Shown: piece by piece, positions 55,001 through 64,000 of the stretch
Position numbering within the stretch: position 1 is the stretch's first letter
Layout of the letters: every line of letters begins with the position of its first letter
Assembly (NCBI RefSeq): GCF_003589595.1
Contig: NW_020654080.1
Span: forward strand, 4,735,864 to 4,799,863
Length of the DNA stretch: 64,000 bases
Direction of reading: 5' to 3'
Source: Hyposmocoma kahamanoa
Taxonomy: Eukaryota > Arthropoda > Insecta > Lepidoptera > Cosmopterigidae
Made by a program: the position numbers and the translations under genes
The notes under the pieces: generated by a model
Databases searched by the model: none
What the model saw: the letters and a program-made list of their open reading frames with translations, nothing else
Told to the model about the DNA's origin: nothing

Positions 55001-56981
55001 AGCTATGACAATTGGTGAAAACAGTAAACTCGATACCTCCAATGAACACCACGCTAACTTAAATTTTTAGTCGGTTTCAGTTATTTTTGCCACAGCCATA
55101 TTTATTTACTAATATTACGCTCCCTGAATTTTGTAAAAACAAAAATAAAGAAACAAAACAAAATTAAAAAAAAAAAAACGAATTTTGTGAAAATAAAAAT
55201 AAAGAAACAAAAAACAAAATAAAAACAGAACAGGTCCAAAAATTAAGTTGACGTAGTGTTCATTGGAGGTACCGAACTGTAGTTGAAAGGATGACACAGC
55301 GAAGGTTTCTCAATGATACAGTTTTCGATTTATTAGTTTGCAAGAATATTATTACAATCGGATCGCGGGTTTACTCGGTTACTTTACTCGTTAAAAATCA
55401 AAATAAGCTGAGTTACGTGTGTGACATTCCTTTGTATGAGATTGGTTGTATAGACTAGTATAATATTACATCATCTGTGCCATAAGTATAATTGTATATA
55501 CGCACAAACACACAAGAAATCATTCGAAACATTCAATGCGAGATGCGACCGCCAATACGTTGAGACTTGTTTGATCGACTCATCGACTTCGGGAGCAAAC
55601 TACAGTTGCCAAGTGACTGTATTTACAGGGAAGGTTGCCGGCTTCGGCGGGCAAGTCCTGGTGACCTGTGGAACTAATGTAAATACGTCATAATATTTAC
55701 CTTTGAATAATCTGTCCCCTGGTCTTATCCAATGGTGTGTCTCCATCTTTGTTGGCAAGCGACACGAGCGCCCCAGCCATCACCAAGTCTTCAGCGATGG
55801 CAGTGTAGCCCCAGAAGCAGGCATAGTGTAGCGGAGAGTTGCCATGCTCGTTCACGAAGTTTACATCCACTCGGTTTTGGAGAAGCTGGAAAATTTGTTA
55901 ATGGTATAAAGTCAACCAATGAAATTAAATATATTTATATACCACATAAATAACTTACATTGCCGTGTCTTCTAAATTTACATACTGTGTGTCATTATAG
56001 ACATATACAACTGTAGTTTGTATTATCCATTTACTCAATGGGTAATACATTATTACTCATTGAGTAAATGGAAAAATAATAATAATAAAATTTTATTTAT
56101 TGAGACAACTGAGATACAATCAAATGTTAGTAGGTGCAGACATAAAACTATATTAGTACTTATATTTTACCAGGGATTGTGTATTATGTATTAAGTGCCG
56201 CATAATTGGGCACTCATTCTTGTCAGCAACTGTCTTCAGGAGGCTATTGGGGCTGTCACGTATTCTCTTCAGTAGTGACGCCGACTTTTTACGTACAACA
56301 GCCGTAAAACTATCTACGCGCGCGTCAGTGAATATGGCTGAGGCACTGCAGAAACGTGACAGCACCAACAGCCTCCTGAAGGCGTTGTTGTATTGCACGG
56401 ACAGAGCATTCCGAGAGCACTGAGTGTAATTCTTCCACAGAGCGCTAGTGTACATTGGTGTGCAGTAAGCTTGAAACAATGTGTTCTTAACTGCTGCCGT
56501 ACATCTGACGAACCTGCGGGCAAGCATGTTTGCTCTCACCGAGAGTGCTCTCCGTTCGCGCTGTATATCCGGTCATCCTTGAGGTCGTCGGTAACATAGA
56601 GTCCCAAGTATTTAAAGTGGCTAACCCTTTTTAACGGAGAACCATTAAGCAGTATAGGAAGTGCACACGTAGGACTCTTCCTACCGGTGGCTCCAAAGAT
56701 CATAAACTCCGACTTTTTAACATTATATAAGAAGCCATGGGATGTTGCATATGACTCACATACTCCAATTAGTTTTCTCAATTTTTCTCGAAAAAGTAGA
56801 AGATGTTCTAATTACCAGTTGTACGACCGGCCGGTGCCCGTGCGCGGCAGCGAGATGCAACGGCGTGTCATCGCCCATGTTGGTGACATTGACCCGCGCG
56901 CCGCGTCTAATAAGCATCTCGACGATCTTCAAGTGACCTTCCTTGCAGGCCCAGTGGAGGGGACTGAAGCCATGATCATCT
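45854..56981 (-). CDS. ILK: Integrin-linked kinase (ILK), exons 2-8
   Basis: ILK is a pseudokinase scaffold that binds PINCH and parvin (the IPP complex) and links integrin tails to actin, for example at insect muscle attachments. Seven minus-strand exons join in frame: 56981-56816, 55885-55701, 53726-53557, 51496-51351, 50398-50174, 49887-49699 and 46042-45854 (TGA). They give about 422 residues against 452 in human; exon 1 (about 30 residues with the first helix) lies outside the window. Seen: ankyrin repeats ([38 protein letters not shown]), a linker, then the kinase-like domain with the ATP-site lysine in VAKILAV. The HRD catalytic motif is replaced (YHLNSKHIM) and DFG reads MADAKF, as in known ILKs, so catalysis is not expected. 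[10 protein letters not shown] and [12 protein letters not shown] are conserved. Introns are heavily loaded with repeats. Confidence 0.97.
46121..46546. mobile_element. Foldback element with ~120-bp inverted arms in ILK intron 7
   Basis: The left arm 46121-46241 and right arm 46422-46546 are about 90% identical in inverted orientation, separated by a 180-base core. The outer ends are ATTATAATATAAAAGTAACG. Each arm, read outward, has CTGAAGA (or TTGAAGA), a GACCAT/ATGGTC stem, GAAAC, and a TAGTCGG/CCGACTA stem. The order resembles a hammerhead ribozyme core, as found in Penelope-like elements, but an extra A and an altered closing strand make function doubtful. Confidence 0.7.
47727..48232. 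mobile_element. ~0.5-kb inverted-repeat element in ILK intron 7
   Basis: CCATCGAGTAAATAACCAG, then AAATAGAGACG, at the left faces CGTCTCTATTT, CTGGTTACATACTCGGTGG at the right. TTTGAA occurs just outside both ends and may be a target duplication. The inside has no recognisable ORF. Confidence 0.6.
48320..48515 (-). mobile_element. tRNA-derived SINE family S3 (-) in ILK intron 7
   Basis: Inverted head: GGGAATCGAACCCGCGACC (box B) and CATTCGGTTCGGCCACAGGGG (box A). Inverted body: ATGCCATGGGCACAC and CGAGAGAAACAAATGAAGGCC. It has the same sense as ILK. Confidence 0.75.
48740..48835. repeat. hAT-like terminal piece
   Basis: The right end, inverted, reads TAGAGATGAGCAAACGCCCGGG, close to the left end of the 12861-15799 element in its first eight bases. 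GGCGTTAATGGGATTTAACC and GGATTAAAACCCGGGCG are inside it. The other end was not found. Confidence 0.4.
48903..49225 (-). repeat. 'ACCGACYTCAAAA' repeat (-) in ILK intron 7
   Basis: AAACCGACCTCAAAAGTACG, TATTGAAATATCCCCTAGTT, GACACTGGAGATAATAAAAAT and GAATTGGAGAAATTGC are the complement of blocks in 290-546. It is the closest partner of copy 1. Confidence 0.7.
49699..49887 (-). CDS. ILK: ILK exon 7 (activation segment region)
   Basis: 63 codons from [18 protein letters not shown], with MADAKF in place of DFG, through [16 protein letters not shown] to [16 protein letters not shown]. The donor is GAG|gtaggt. Confidence 0.97.
50174..50398 (-). CDS. ILK: ILK exon 6 (hinge and degenerate catalytic loop)
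   Basis: 75 codons: [43 protein letters not shown], then YHLNSKHIM in place of an HRDxxxxN loop. The donor is ATG|gtaagtgtc. A glycine-rich [12 protein letters not shown] insert replaces the human EGTNFVVDQSQ segment. Confidence 0.96.
50720..50850 (+). mobile_element. tRNA-derived SINE family S4 (+) in ILK intron 5
   Basis: CTCGTTGGCGTAACGGTTTAC (box A-like), CTGTGGGCGTTAGATGCGG and CACGGGTTCGATTCCCGGTAGG (box B). The first 80 bases match 25205-25285. Confidence 0.68.
50885..50955 (+). repeat. AT-rich tandem repeat, ~30-bp unit
   Basis: TTTTATATAATTTAAATAAT followed by TTAAA is present about two and a half times in tandem. Confidence 0.8.
51351..51496 (-). CDS. ILK: ILK exon 5 (kinase-like N-lobe)
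   Basis: [19 protein letters not shown] with the lysine equivalent to human K220, then [21 protein letters not shown]. The acceptor is atttgcag and the donor GTG|gttagt. Confidence 0.96.
51597..52213. mobile_element. MITE with TATA target duplication (copy 2) in ILK intron 4
   Basis: Ends GGCTGTCTTTTTTGAAAACGG and, inverted, GTCTGTCTTTTTTGAAGATAG. TATA is at 51593-51596 and 52214-52217. It shares its inner blocks with 35990-36478 and is about 130 bases longer. Confidence 0.75.
52270..52880 (+). mobile_element. Jockey-like LINE, 3' end, in ILK intron 4
   Basis: The + strand encodes [16 protein letters not shown], then (after a stop) [30 protein letters not shown] and [11 protein letters not shown]. 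This is the Cys/His tail (CxCG...TxDHxxFxC-like) found at the C-terminus of Jockey-type reverse-transcriptase ORFs. A TGA interrupts it at about 52363. The catalytic domain is absent. Confidence 0.8.
53045..53265 (+). mobile_element. GCCCGAAACGT (PLE-like) element in ILK intron 4
   Basis: TTTTCCGGATTTAATTCGCG, TTTCAAACAAACCGACGTTTC, GGGCGCTTTACAGTCCCATGG, GTTGAGTGAGGTGCTATAGTC, then a jump to ATTCCTATGTGTAACAATCGC and AAAACCTAAGAACTCGATA. The two inverted ends are joined with most of the middle lost. Confidence 0.65.
53557..53726 (-). CDS. ILK: ILK exon 4 (linker to kinase-like domain)
   Basis: [20 protein letters not shown], then [18 protein letters not shown], ending with G of a split glycine codon. 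It corresponds to human AEKMGQNLNRIPYKD ... GIDFKQLNFLTKL. Confidence 0.95.
54055..54190 (+). mobile_element. tRNA-like SINE family S5 (+) in ILK intron 3
   Basis: TTCGTTCTGTGGCTTTGTTGG (box A-like), GACGTTGGTTGAAATCCAGC (box B-like), then TCTAAGTGTTCGATCTGTAT and an AT-rich tail. The head is found inverted at 9780-9825. Confidence 0.55.
55030..55275. mobile_element. MITE with TCGATACCTCC ends (copy 2)
   Basis: TCGATACCTCCAATGAACAC at the left faces GTGTTCATTGGAGGTACCGA at the right. The core has two A-rich blocks (AAAATAAAGAAACAAAA). The partner is at 31745-31946. Confidence 0.7.
55701..55885 (-). CDS. ILK: ILK exon 3 (ankyrin repeats)
   Basis: It begins [16 protein letters not shown], continues [19 protein letters not shown] and ends [13 protein letters not shown] plus AG, completed to Arg by exon 4. 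It matches the human stretch LLQYKADINAVNEHGN to VDKAKAPLREL. Confidence 0.96.
56153..56781 (-). mobile_element. Non-LTR LINE fragment (C-terminal reverse-transcriptase ORF) in ILK intron 2
   Basis: Two minus-strand frames, 56781-56536 and 56539-56153, overlap by four bases and join by a frameshift. They give [67 protein letters not shown] and [26 protein letters not shown] and FKYLG are the typical region after the reverse-transcriptase catalytic motif. The FADD box itself is not included. It has the same strand as ILK, is frameshifted and is inactive. Confidence 0.8.
56816..56981 (-). CDS. ILK: ILK exon 2 (ankyrin repeats)
   Basis: 55 codons: [47 protein letters not shown]. The acceptor is tttccag and the donor CTG|gtaatt. 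Its first base completes a glycine codon begun in exon 1 (NQG|DDHG in the family). Confidence 0.95.
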
Positions 56982-57173
56982 CTGGAAAGGATTATTTTTA
57001 CTTAAACAGTTTTAATTACTGTGAAAATTTTATGTGGTAACGGTATGTATACTGAAGTGACTCGGAATTAGTGGAGGCGAAGCTGCAGAGCCTTGAACAC
57101 CGCCGTAAAGTTACATGCTTATCGATATTTTACAAGATAGATCACGGACAGTGTGCGATGGATTTTAAGGAAC

Positions 57174-58840
57174 TTAAACTATAACAGCAGCGCATCCTGA
57201 AGACGCATAGGTCTCCCCCAGCTCTATCCATCTGGCTCTGTCTCTTGTTAGCCTAGTCCATAGAGGTCCAGCTATTTTTTTAAACTCGTCGGACCATCTT
57301 TTAAAGGGACGACCTCTTTTCCTCATGGCGTTTTCTCTTGGTAACCATTCTGTTACTTTTATGGTCCACTTTTTTATTTTTTCCCTGTACATGTGGCCAG
57401 TCCACTTCCACTTTAGCATTTTGATTTTTGTGGTGACATTCTCCAATTTGGTTGTCCTTCGTATGTCTGTACCTCTTTTTTTGTCTCTTATAGAGAATCC
57501 CAGCATACTTCTCTCCATTCCTCTTTGACAGGTTGTGAGTTTCTCATAGTGTTTACTAGTCAATGCCCACGTTTGGCATCCAGAGGTCCAAATTGGGAGG
57601 ATGCAGATGTTAAAGACCTTTCTCTTTGCTGCCATTGGATAGCGCTTGTTTTTAAATATGTCTTTGAGTGACCAATATCGGTTCCAAGAGTTGGTAACCC
57701 TTTTTTCTATTTCTTGCTCAGTTTGATCACTAAATCACACTAATTGGCCCAGATAAATGTAGGATCCTACATATTCAATGTATTCTACATCTACAGTTAG
57801 AGGTTTTTCAGATCTGTTAGTCATTACTTTGGTTTTTGCTTTATTAATGGTTAAGCCTACTTCTTTGCTTTAGTTGCAATGCCTTGGATCATGTATTGTA
57901 GGGAAACAGGATCGTGGGAAAATATTACTAAATCGTCAGCAAACCTTAGATTCTTCAGTCTTTCACCGTTTATGTTTATGCCTCTATCATTCAATTCGAG
58001 GTTTCTGAAGGTATTCTCAATTACCGCTGAGAAGAGTTTTGGCGAGAGTGGGTCACCTTGTCGGACTCCTTTCTGTATCTGAAATGGTTTCCCCAGAGAT
58101 TTTAATTTCACCTGTGCTGTGCTGTTAGAGTATATATTTTTTTGTGATCCTTATGTATTTCTTTTCAATACCCTGCCTCTGTAAAGCTATCCAGATGTGA
58201 ATGTGATTTATATAATTGAAAGCTTTATTGTAGTCTATGAACCCTATGTATAGTGGGTGCCCATATTCTTGTGATTTCGCAATAACTTGTTTGATGGCGT
58301 GCATGTGGTCCAAGGTGGAGAAACCCGACCTGAAACCTGCTTATTCTTTGGGTTGCTCTTCATCTAGCCTTTTCGCGATTCGGTTTAGTATGATCTTAGA
58401 AAATACTTTGTATACATTCGACATCAGACTTATGGGGCGGTAGTTATTCATGTCTCCTTTCTTGTGTATAAGTATGATAGTGCTGTTTGTCCACTGTGAG
58501 GGGATAAATTCTGATTCGAGTATAGAGTTGTATAACTTAGTTAGACTCTTGACCGTACCTGGGAGGTTGCTCTTCATTTGTTCATTTGTTATACTGTCTG
58601 GACCTGGGCTTTGTCATTTTTCTGGGACAAGATAGCAACAGTGACTTCACTCTCTAGAATCGGTGGTATACTTTCTTTGTTTAGATCTTCTAGTTCAATC
58701 TCCAAGTCGTTCGCCGCATCTTTGGCATATAGGGTTTGGAAGAAATCTGTTGGTACGTCTAGTATTCTATTCCTTTTTGTCTCTTGGAGGTTAGCTTTGT
58801 TTTTCATTTTTGGGATCCACTCTTTGGACTCAACTATAAT
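57174..58840 (-). pseudogene. RTE-like LINE reverse transcriptase, frameshifted
   Basis: On the minus strand, several frames join to most of a reverse transcriptase: DFFQTLYAKDAAND, YRPISLMSNVYKVFSKIILN, GFIDYNKAFNYINH, QGVRQGDPLSPK-type (KGVRQGDPLSPKLFSAVI), LRFADDLVIFS (the catalytic FADD is intact), then WTSGCQTWALT and LKWKWTGHMYREK, the RTE C-terminus. At least four frameshifts break it (about 58577, 58330, 58125, 57860), and a stop lies near 57740. The N-terminal endonuclease is absent; the homology ends near 58840, where another element begins. It lies in ILK intron 1. Confidence 0.88.
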
Positions 58841-58844
58841 AAAA

Positions 58845-60790
58845 CGGCCCGCCAAGCCATATCTATATAATAAATATACTGATTGGACAGTATTTAAGGA
58901 ATACTTTGATGATAACATGAACCTCTTGGCACCACTGAAATCTGACGAAGACATTGAGACTGCGATTTAACTAATTGAGACAATGTATTTAACTAAATTG
59001 ATACAAACTTCTACATGGCACAGCACTCTAATAACCAAAATTGCATTGAATACTCAAAGCCTGAAAAACATACCCCTGGATGTGAAACGAAAAGTATTAG
59101 AGAAACGACGATTAAGAAGAGTGTGACACTATAGTCGACACCCGCAGATAAAGCAGCCCTGAACAAAGCTGCCGCAGAGCTGAAACGATTCCTAGCCGAG
59201 ATAGAAAATGAAACACTAGAAGTCCACTCACAGAATCTGAGTCCAACTTTACCATCTAAAAACGAACATTCCTTATGGCAGACAGTGAAGTCTCGTGACA
59301 AACCAAACTTAGCACTACACCCACTAAAACAAGAGAATGGGACATGGGCCAAAACTGATGAAGAAAGAGCTCAAGCATATGGCGAATTTTTAAAAAACGT
59401 TTTCTCCCCAAACAAGCGTACTGGAGACGAAAGCATAGAGCGAGAAATTATATCATTTCTCAAAAGTGACTTACAACTTAGTCCCCCGCTCAAATGCTGC
59501 ACACCTTCAGAAGTTAGGCGTACCATTGCTGCTCTAGAAAATAAAAAAGTTCCAGGCTTCAACCACATTTCGGCTGAGGTACTGCGGAACTTACCGAAAA
59601 AAAAAATAGGTTTTATGACATTGCTATTTAATGCCATTCTCAGAACATCATACTACCCATATACCTGGAAAATGTCACAAATAACTATGGTTCCAAAACC
59701 CGGAAAACCTCTGCATTTAACGTCATCCTCTAGACCAATAAGCTTGCCCCCCGTACTGTCAAAGGTATTTGAAAAAATATACACACGCCTCAACAACTAT
59801 CTTCATGAAGAAGGCTTGGTCCCAAAACACCAATTCGGATTCCAAAAAAAAAAACATTCGAGTGTTGAACAGGTTCACAGAATATGTGAATATATAAAAA
59901 AATCACTGGAACAAAAAGGATACTGCTCAGATGTATTCCTACACGTACAACAAGCATTTGATAAGGTCTGGCACAGTGGGTTGTTTTGCAAGCTAAAAAA
60001 ACTTTTACCTCACAATATGTACCTACTAATAAAATCATATTTAAAAGATCGGATGTTCTACGTTAAGATTAATGATGCAACCTCTAAGTCCTATGATATA
60101 AAAGCAGGCATTCCCCAGGGTTCGGTGTTAGGGCCATTGCTCTACATGCTGTATACGGCTGATGTACCAGAATCTGTTAATGTCTTGACTGCTACATTCG
60201 TAGATGACACAGCCATTCTAACATCAGATAGAGACCCGGAGACTGCTTCAGAGTATTGCAATCGCACATTGATAAGATATATTCTTGGATGAATAACTGG
60301 AGAATCAAAACTAGTGCAGCAAAGTGCAATCACATCACGTTTACATTGAGAAGAGAAAATTGCCCAACTGTGAAACTAGGTGAAGATGTGCTACCCCACA
60401 ATACTGCTGTTAAATACTTGGGATTCTACCTTGACCGCAGACAAACCTGGAAAACACACATATAAAAGAAGTGTGATGAGGTCAACAACAAATTCAGATC
60501 ATTGGAATGGCGTCTGGGCAAAAAATTCCGATTATCTCTTCGAGAACAAGTTAACCATCCTACAAAACAATCCTCAAACCGGTTTGGAGTTATGGATTAC
60601 AACTGTGGGGATCGGCAAGTATATCAAACTTGGAGATATTACAGAGGTTCCAAAATGGTGTGCTCAAAACTTTGGTAAATGCTCCGTGGTTCACGAAAAT
60701 GGATGATATTCATGATTATCTGCAAATCCCTACTGTCAAACAGGAGATATTGGCTTTATTAGGCATGACAATAGCCTAATAAAGCCAAAT
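58845..60790 (+). pseudogene. Jockey-like LINE reverse transcriptase, broken
   Basis: Homology begins with YTDWTVFKEYFDDNMNLLAP (the end of the endonuclease-RT linker) and continues, after breaks, through DKAALNKAAAELKRFLAEI into the 335-codon frame 59285-60292: FEKIYTRLNNYLHEEGLVPK, QFGFQKKKHSSVEQV, VQQAFDKVWH, GIPQGSVLGPLLYMLY and FVDDTAIL. The usual (Y/F)ADD catalytic box reads FVDD, but both aspartates remain. After 60292 it goes on in other frames (KYLGFYLDRRQTWKTHI, LEWRLGKKFRLSL). The 5' part is truncated. A 13-bp hairpin closes it at 60752-60786. Confidence 0.88.
60752..60786. repeat. Perfect 13-bp hairpin at the LINE 3' end
   Basis: GGCTTTATTAGGC at 60752-60764 faces GCCTAATAAAGCC at 60774-60786 across a 9-base loop. 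It contains AATAAA. It may be part of the Jockey-like 3' untranslated region. Confidence 0.65.
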
Positions 60791-61099
60791 AAAAATAGAG
60801 AACAGGATAAGGCTAAGTAACAGACGATTGAAGAGGCACCACATGTGGGACTAAAGGAAGGAAAAATTGGAAAGATGAAGGCAGCCTAGCACAGGGCGGG
60901 CGAGCCTAACACGCCAAATAGATCATAACAAAACAACTGCTCATGGTCCATGGATCGACCGCACGTTGCAAAACGCATTAAAAAAAGTATTAAAGTTGAA
61001 TTGGTTTACAACAGATACATCTGTAAAATATTTTCTGCTATTAGTGGCTATATAGTCGATCTCATTTCTATGTGAGCTCTGGTGGCTTGGGCTCCACCC

Positions 61100-61275
61100 C
61101 TATGTTGTGGATATTCCAAAGATTCGCACGAAGCGTTACGCTTCCACATTTATACGGCGAATGGCTAGGGAGTAGAATTCCTTGCCTGCAGACTTGTTCC
61201 CTGAACATTATAACTTGGGCCTTTTCAAGGCGAGAGTAAATAGGCATTATTTAGGTGTGCTTGTTGTGCACCAGG
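61100..61275 (+). mobile_element. LINE C-terminal fragment
   Basis: The + strand encodes IPKIRTKRYASTFIRRMARE, a stop, then NSLPADLFPEHYNLGLFKAR and VNRHYLG. RTxR(Y/F)A...WNSLP...F...YNLxxFK is the closing motif of many insect LINE ORF2 proteins. Only this tail is left. Confidence 0.7.
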
Positions 61276-64000
61276 TGAGATGGAGGTCAAATGCGTACTT
61301 ACATTTTATTAAAAAAAAATATCGTAGTTAAACAGATTATACTAGAAATTGTCATTTTTATAGCTATTTGAGAAAAAAACTCAAAAAGTTGCTCTTTTAC
61401 AAGGTCTTAATAGAGTATGGAAATAGAAGCATATAGCATAACATTAATAGCAACAATATTTTAGCAGATTATAGTTTGTTTAAAATTATATTATACCAGG
61501 ATAAGTGACCAAAGGAAACAATTATTTCCTTTTGACGATTTATTTATTAACTTTTAGTGAGTAGATAAATAACATTCAATTTTCATATTTGAGATACATA
61601 GAAAGGTGTTTTCAAGTTTATTCACAGTAAATTGGGAGAAAAAGTTTAGGATCTCCTAAGGGCGCATTTATTCGACCGCAGCAACCGCGTGCGTCTAACT
61701 GTCATGGCAAAATACGCTCTATTTATTTAGATTTTACGTTTTAACTTAAATGAGCGTCACGCGGGCGAGTTTGGCTTAAATTTGGTCTACGCGACGGTTG
61801 CATTATCCAGAGGAATTTAAATGTGTTGCCTAGTAAGTACTAAACAGAATTCAGATTCGCCATTAATAACGAAGTCGTGTAACTGGGCGGTCACCGCGCG
61901 AAATCTTTCTCCTCGTGTAATTGGGCGCTAATAGTTTTGAGTACAAGACTTCAAATTAGGAACATTTACAAATATGTTGAATTTTCATATAAATTGCTGT
62001 AGTGTTACTTGTATGTTTTTATGAACTGTTTTAGAGGATATGACCCCACTGATCATCCTGTCATATCTTACCGTCTTCATTGGCAACCTGTCTATTGAGA
62101 CTTCAAACAACTTATACAAACCTTTACTTAGGGCACAGGTTTTTCTTATAACATCAGCCCTACATTATTACATTAAGCTCTAAATTGTTACACAACCCTA
62201 TGTTGCTACAATAATACACACATGTTGCAGTGCCTAATTATAGTCTAATCATAATCGCAGTAATCAATAGACAATGGTGATGTTTTGTTTATGTTTTTTT
62301 TCTAAATAAATTTGTTGTTTGCTTACAATCATAATAAATGGACTTTTCAACAATTACATGAGATGAAATCACTGTCTTTTTCGATTTGGTTTGTCTATGT
62401 TAGCAATTGTCATTTGGCAAAAATCATATTGAAATATAATATTTAGTGTTAAACAATATGATTTATATAAACACTTAAGCATAATATGATATAATAAGTA
62501 TACAAATGTATATACTGCACATATGATGAGTCCTGTTACATTTAGTATATGCATATTGTTTTTAACAAATTTCTCAACCACATTACAAAAAGAAATAGTG
62601 AATTTGTCACAATGTATCGAAAACAAACAATATTTTGTTGCAGTTGTAATTTTAAGTAAAAATAACAGTATTTTAAGTAGATACAAAATAAAGTTATAAA
62701 GATAAAAATAAATTAACCCAACTACTTGATGCGTACAATGGAATATTTATCCATAGAGATTTACACCATACAATTGATAAATTGAAATGGCTATCGAGTA
62801 TCTCATGTCAATGCGAGTGCCTAAATGTTGTATGAGGGTTGATTTCCTTTGTTTTAGCTTTGCTTGGAGTTTTTGGAGTGATTTTTCAAATTTTGTTTTG
62901 TTTGATTGTTATTGATTTTTTATTTGTTGTATACTTTTTTGGTAACTTAATAACATAATTATAATTAAATCCTTTTCATTTTTATTATTTATTCTTAAAT
63001 TATTTTCTGTAAATCGTTCCTCTCTTCATTACAAATTATCTCGATAAGATATTTAAATTGATTTTTTTTATTCGATATTACATCACTACATCTCTTCAAA
63101 AACTTCAAATCTCAAATGTCACTGGAATCATGCTATGTGAAATGAAAGATTTAAAAAAGTTAGTTTATTATTATTACATTTACTACAGTAAATCAGTATA
63201 TGCCTTAATTGATTTTATTTTGTTACTAATGAATAAATAAACCCATTCTGAATAAGTTATGATAAAAATATAAGGAAAAACAATTTTTAAGGATAAACAA
63301 CAAGATACGAACTTCAAATAGAACAGAAACAGAAATGTGATTCAGTAATCATTCAAAAAAAAATAGAGCACATTCCAAAAGGCAATGATAACAAAGTGAA
63401 GTAACCACATTATCTTTACACAGGTCACATAATTTTGATAAAAATTATGTCATGTCTGTTATGAATTATTGTTACTCATGTAGTAATTTGGGTCGATATT
63501 AGGCCATTGTCCTCCAAAAACCAACTTTTTTTACACGAAGTTTGACCGAGTTTTAATGCCAAACAAAATATAGAACGCTAGTTACCAGATTCGATTACTG
63601 TTACAGAAAGACGCTTTGGTGCGTGTTAGATGTGTAAACAAGTAATGTACGCATTTTAAAACTATTTTCAAGCATATTAGACACATTTACTAGGCCATGC
63701 TACAACCCGTGGGCGTAGACTCTCAATGTCTTTTAAGAAACATCTGGAGATGCACATGGCGTTCTTAAACTCAGGGAATCTAGGAAGCAGTGTACAACAG
63801 TGCGTAGTTACCCTTGATTCATGTCATGCTCCGTATCATCCAGCCAGACCCTCACTTGCAAGGCGTTTCCTTCTCTACACCACTGAAATATATCTTCCAT
63901 GTTCTCTCACTATTCTTGGACTATAAACACAGCAATATAACTTAATCAACGAGCTCCGTGATCAGCTAAGTACAGTTAATAAATTATAAGACATAAAAAA
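61276..64000. other. AT-rich part of ILK intron 1, nothing recognised
   Basis: No exon 1 of ILK (start of the first ankyrin repeat) was found on the minus strand, so it lies beyond the right edge. The open frames here are short and without motifs. Confidence 0.5.

Noticed and set aside
56220..57040. + strand frames of 60-117 codons over this interval
   Set aside because: They are antisense shadows of the LINE fragment and of ILK exon 2.
1..64000. CRISPR arrays, operons, ribosome-binding sites
   Set aside because: The window is eukaryotic with spliced genes; the repeats seen are SINEs, MITEs and microsatellites, not spaced arrays.

Overview
The window is eukaryotic and very probably from a moth or butterfly (Lepidoptera). 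It is AT-rich, its genes are split by consensus GT-AG introns, and it is crowded with short tRNA-derived SINEs, small inverted-repeat DNA transposons and broken LINEs of the kinds common in lepidopteran genomes. Naming the order is an inference from repeat types; no species can be given. Two runs of N (400 bases at 4460 and 10 bases at 21020) show that this is a scaffolded draft assembly.

Three host genes are supported. (1) An FBXO25/FBXO32 (atrogin-1-like) F-box gene on the + strand: seven coding exons join in frame from 29480 to the stop at 35461; the first coding exon(s) were not found. (2) A one-exon gene for an 81-residue COMM-domain protein on the - strand (42426-42671). (3) Integrin-linked kinase (ILK) on the - strand: seven exons (2 to 8) from 56981 down to the stop at 45854, covering part of the ankyrin repeats, the linker and the whole pseudokinase domain; exon 1 lies beyond the right edge. 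The three gene products act in separate processes (ubiquitin ligase adaptor, endosomal Commander-type complex, integrin adhesion), and nothing suggests they are co-regulated.

Layout. 1-29 kb has no convincing host gene. It is a graveyard of mobile elements: five SINE-like families, a nested Harbinger-like element that carries a MADF-domain fragment, a 228-bp transposon present twice with clean 8-bp target duplications, a hAT-like 2.9-kb element filled with GATGGCCGCCAT-type motifs, and several hairpins. 29.5-35.5 kb is the F-box gene, with repeats in its introns. 36-38.2 kb has a TATA-flanked MITE and a 1.15-kb GC-rich retroposed unit with a perfect 28-bp hairpin. 38.2-42.4 kb is AT-rich with no recognised feature. 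42.4-42.7 kb is the COMM gene. 45.9-57 kb is ILK, whose introns hold a long foldback element, SINEs, MITEs and LINE tails. 57-64 kb is ILK intron 1, with an RTE-like LINE (-), a Jockey-like LINE (+) that abuts it, another LINE tail, and then plain AT-rich sequence.

No wholly new multi-gene system is evident. The most unusual structures are the motif-dense hAT-like element (12.85-15.81 kb), the Harbinger/MADF element inserted in a SINE (2.17-2.98 kb), the foldback family with a hammerhead-like core (46.1-46.5 kb) and the 28-bp perfect hairpin (37.9 kb). Exon boundaries of the host genes are given to the base from splice sites and frame. Repeat borders are approximate unless a target duplication is named.
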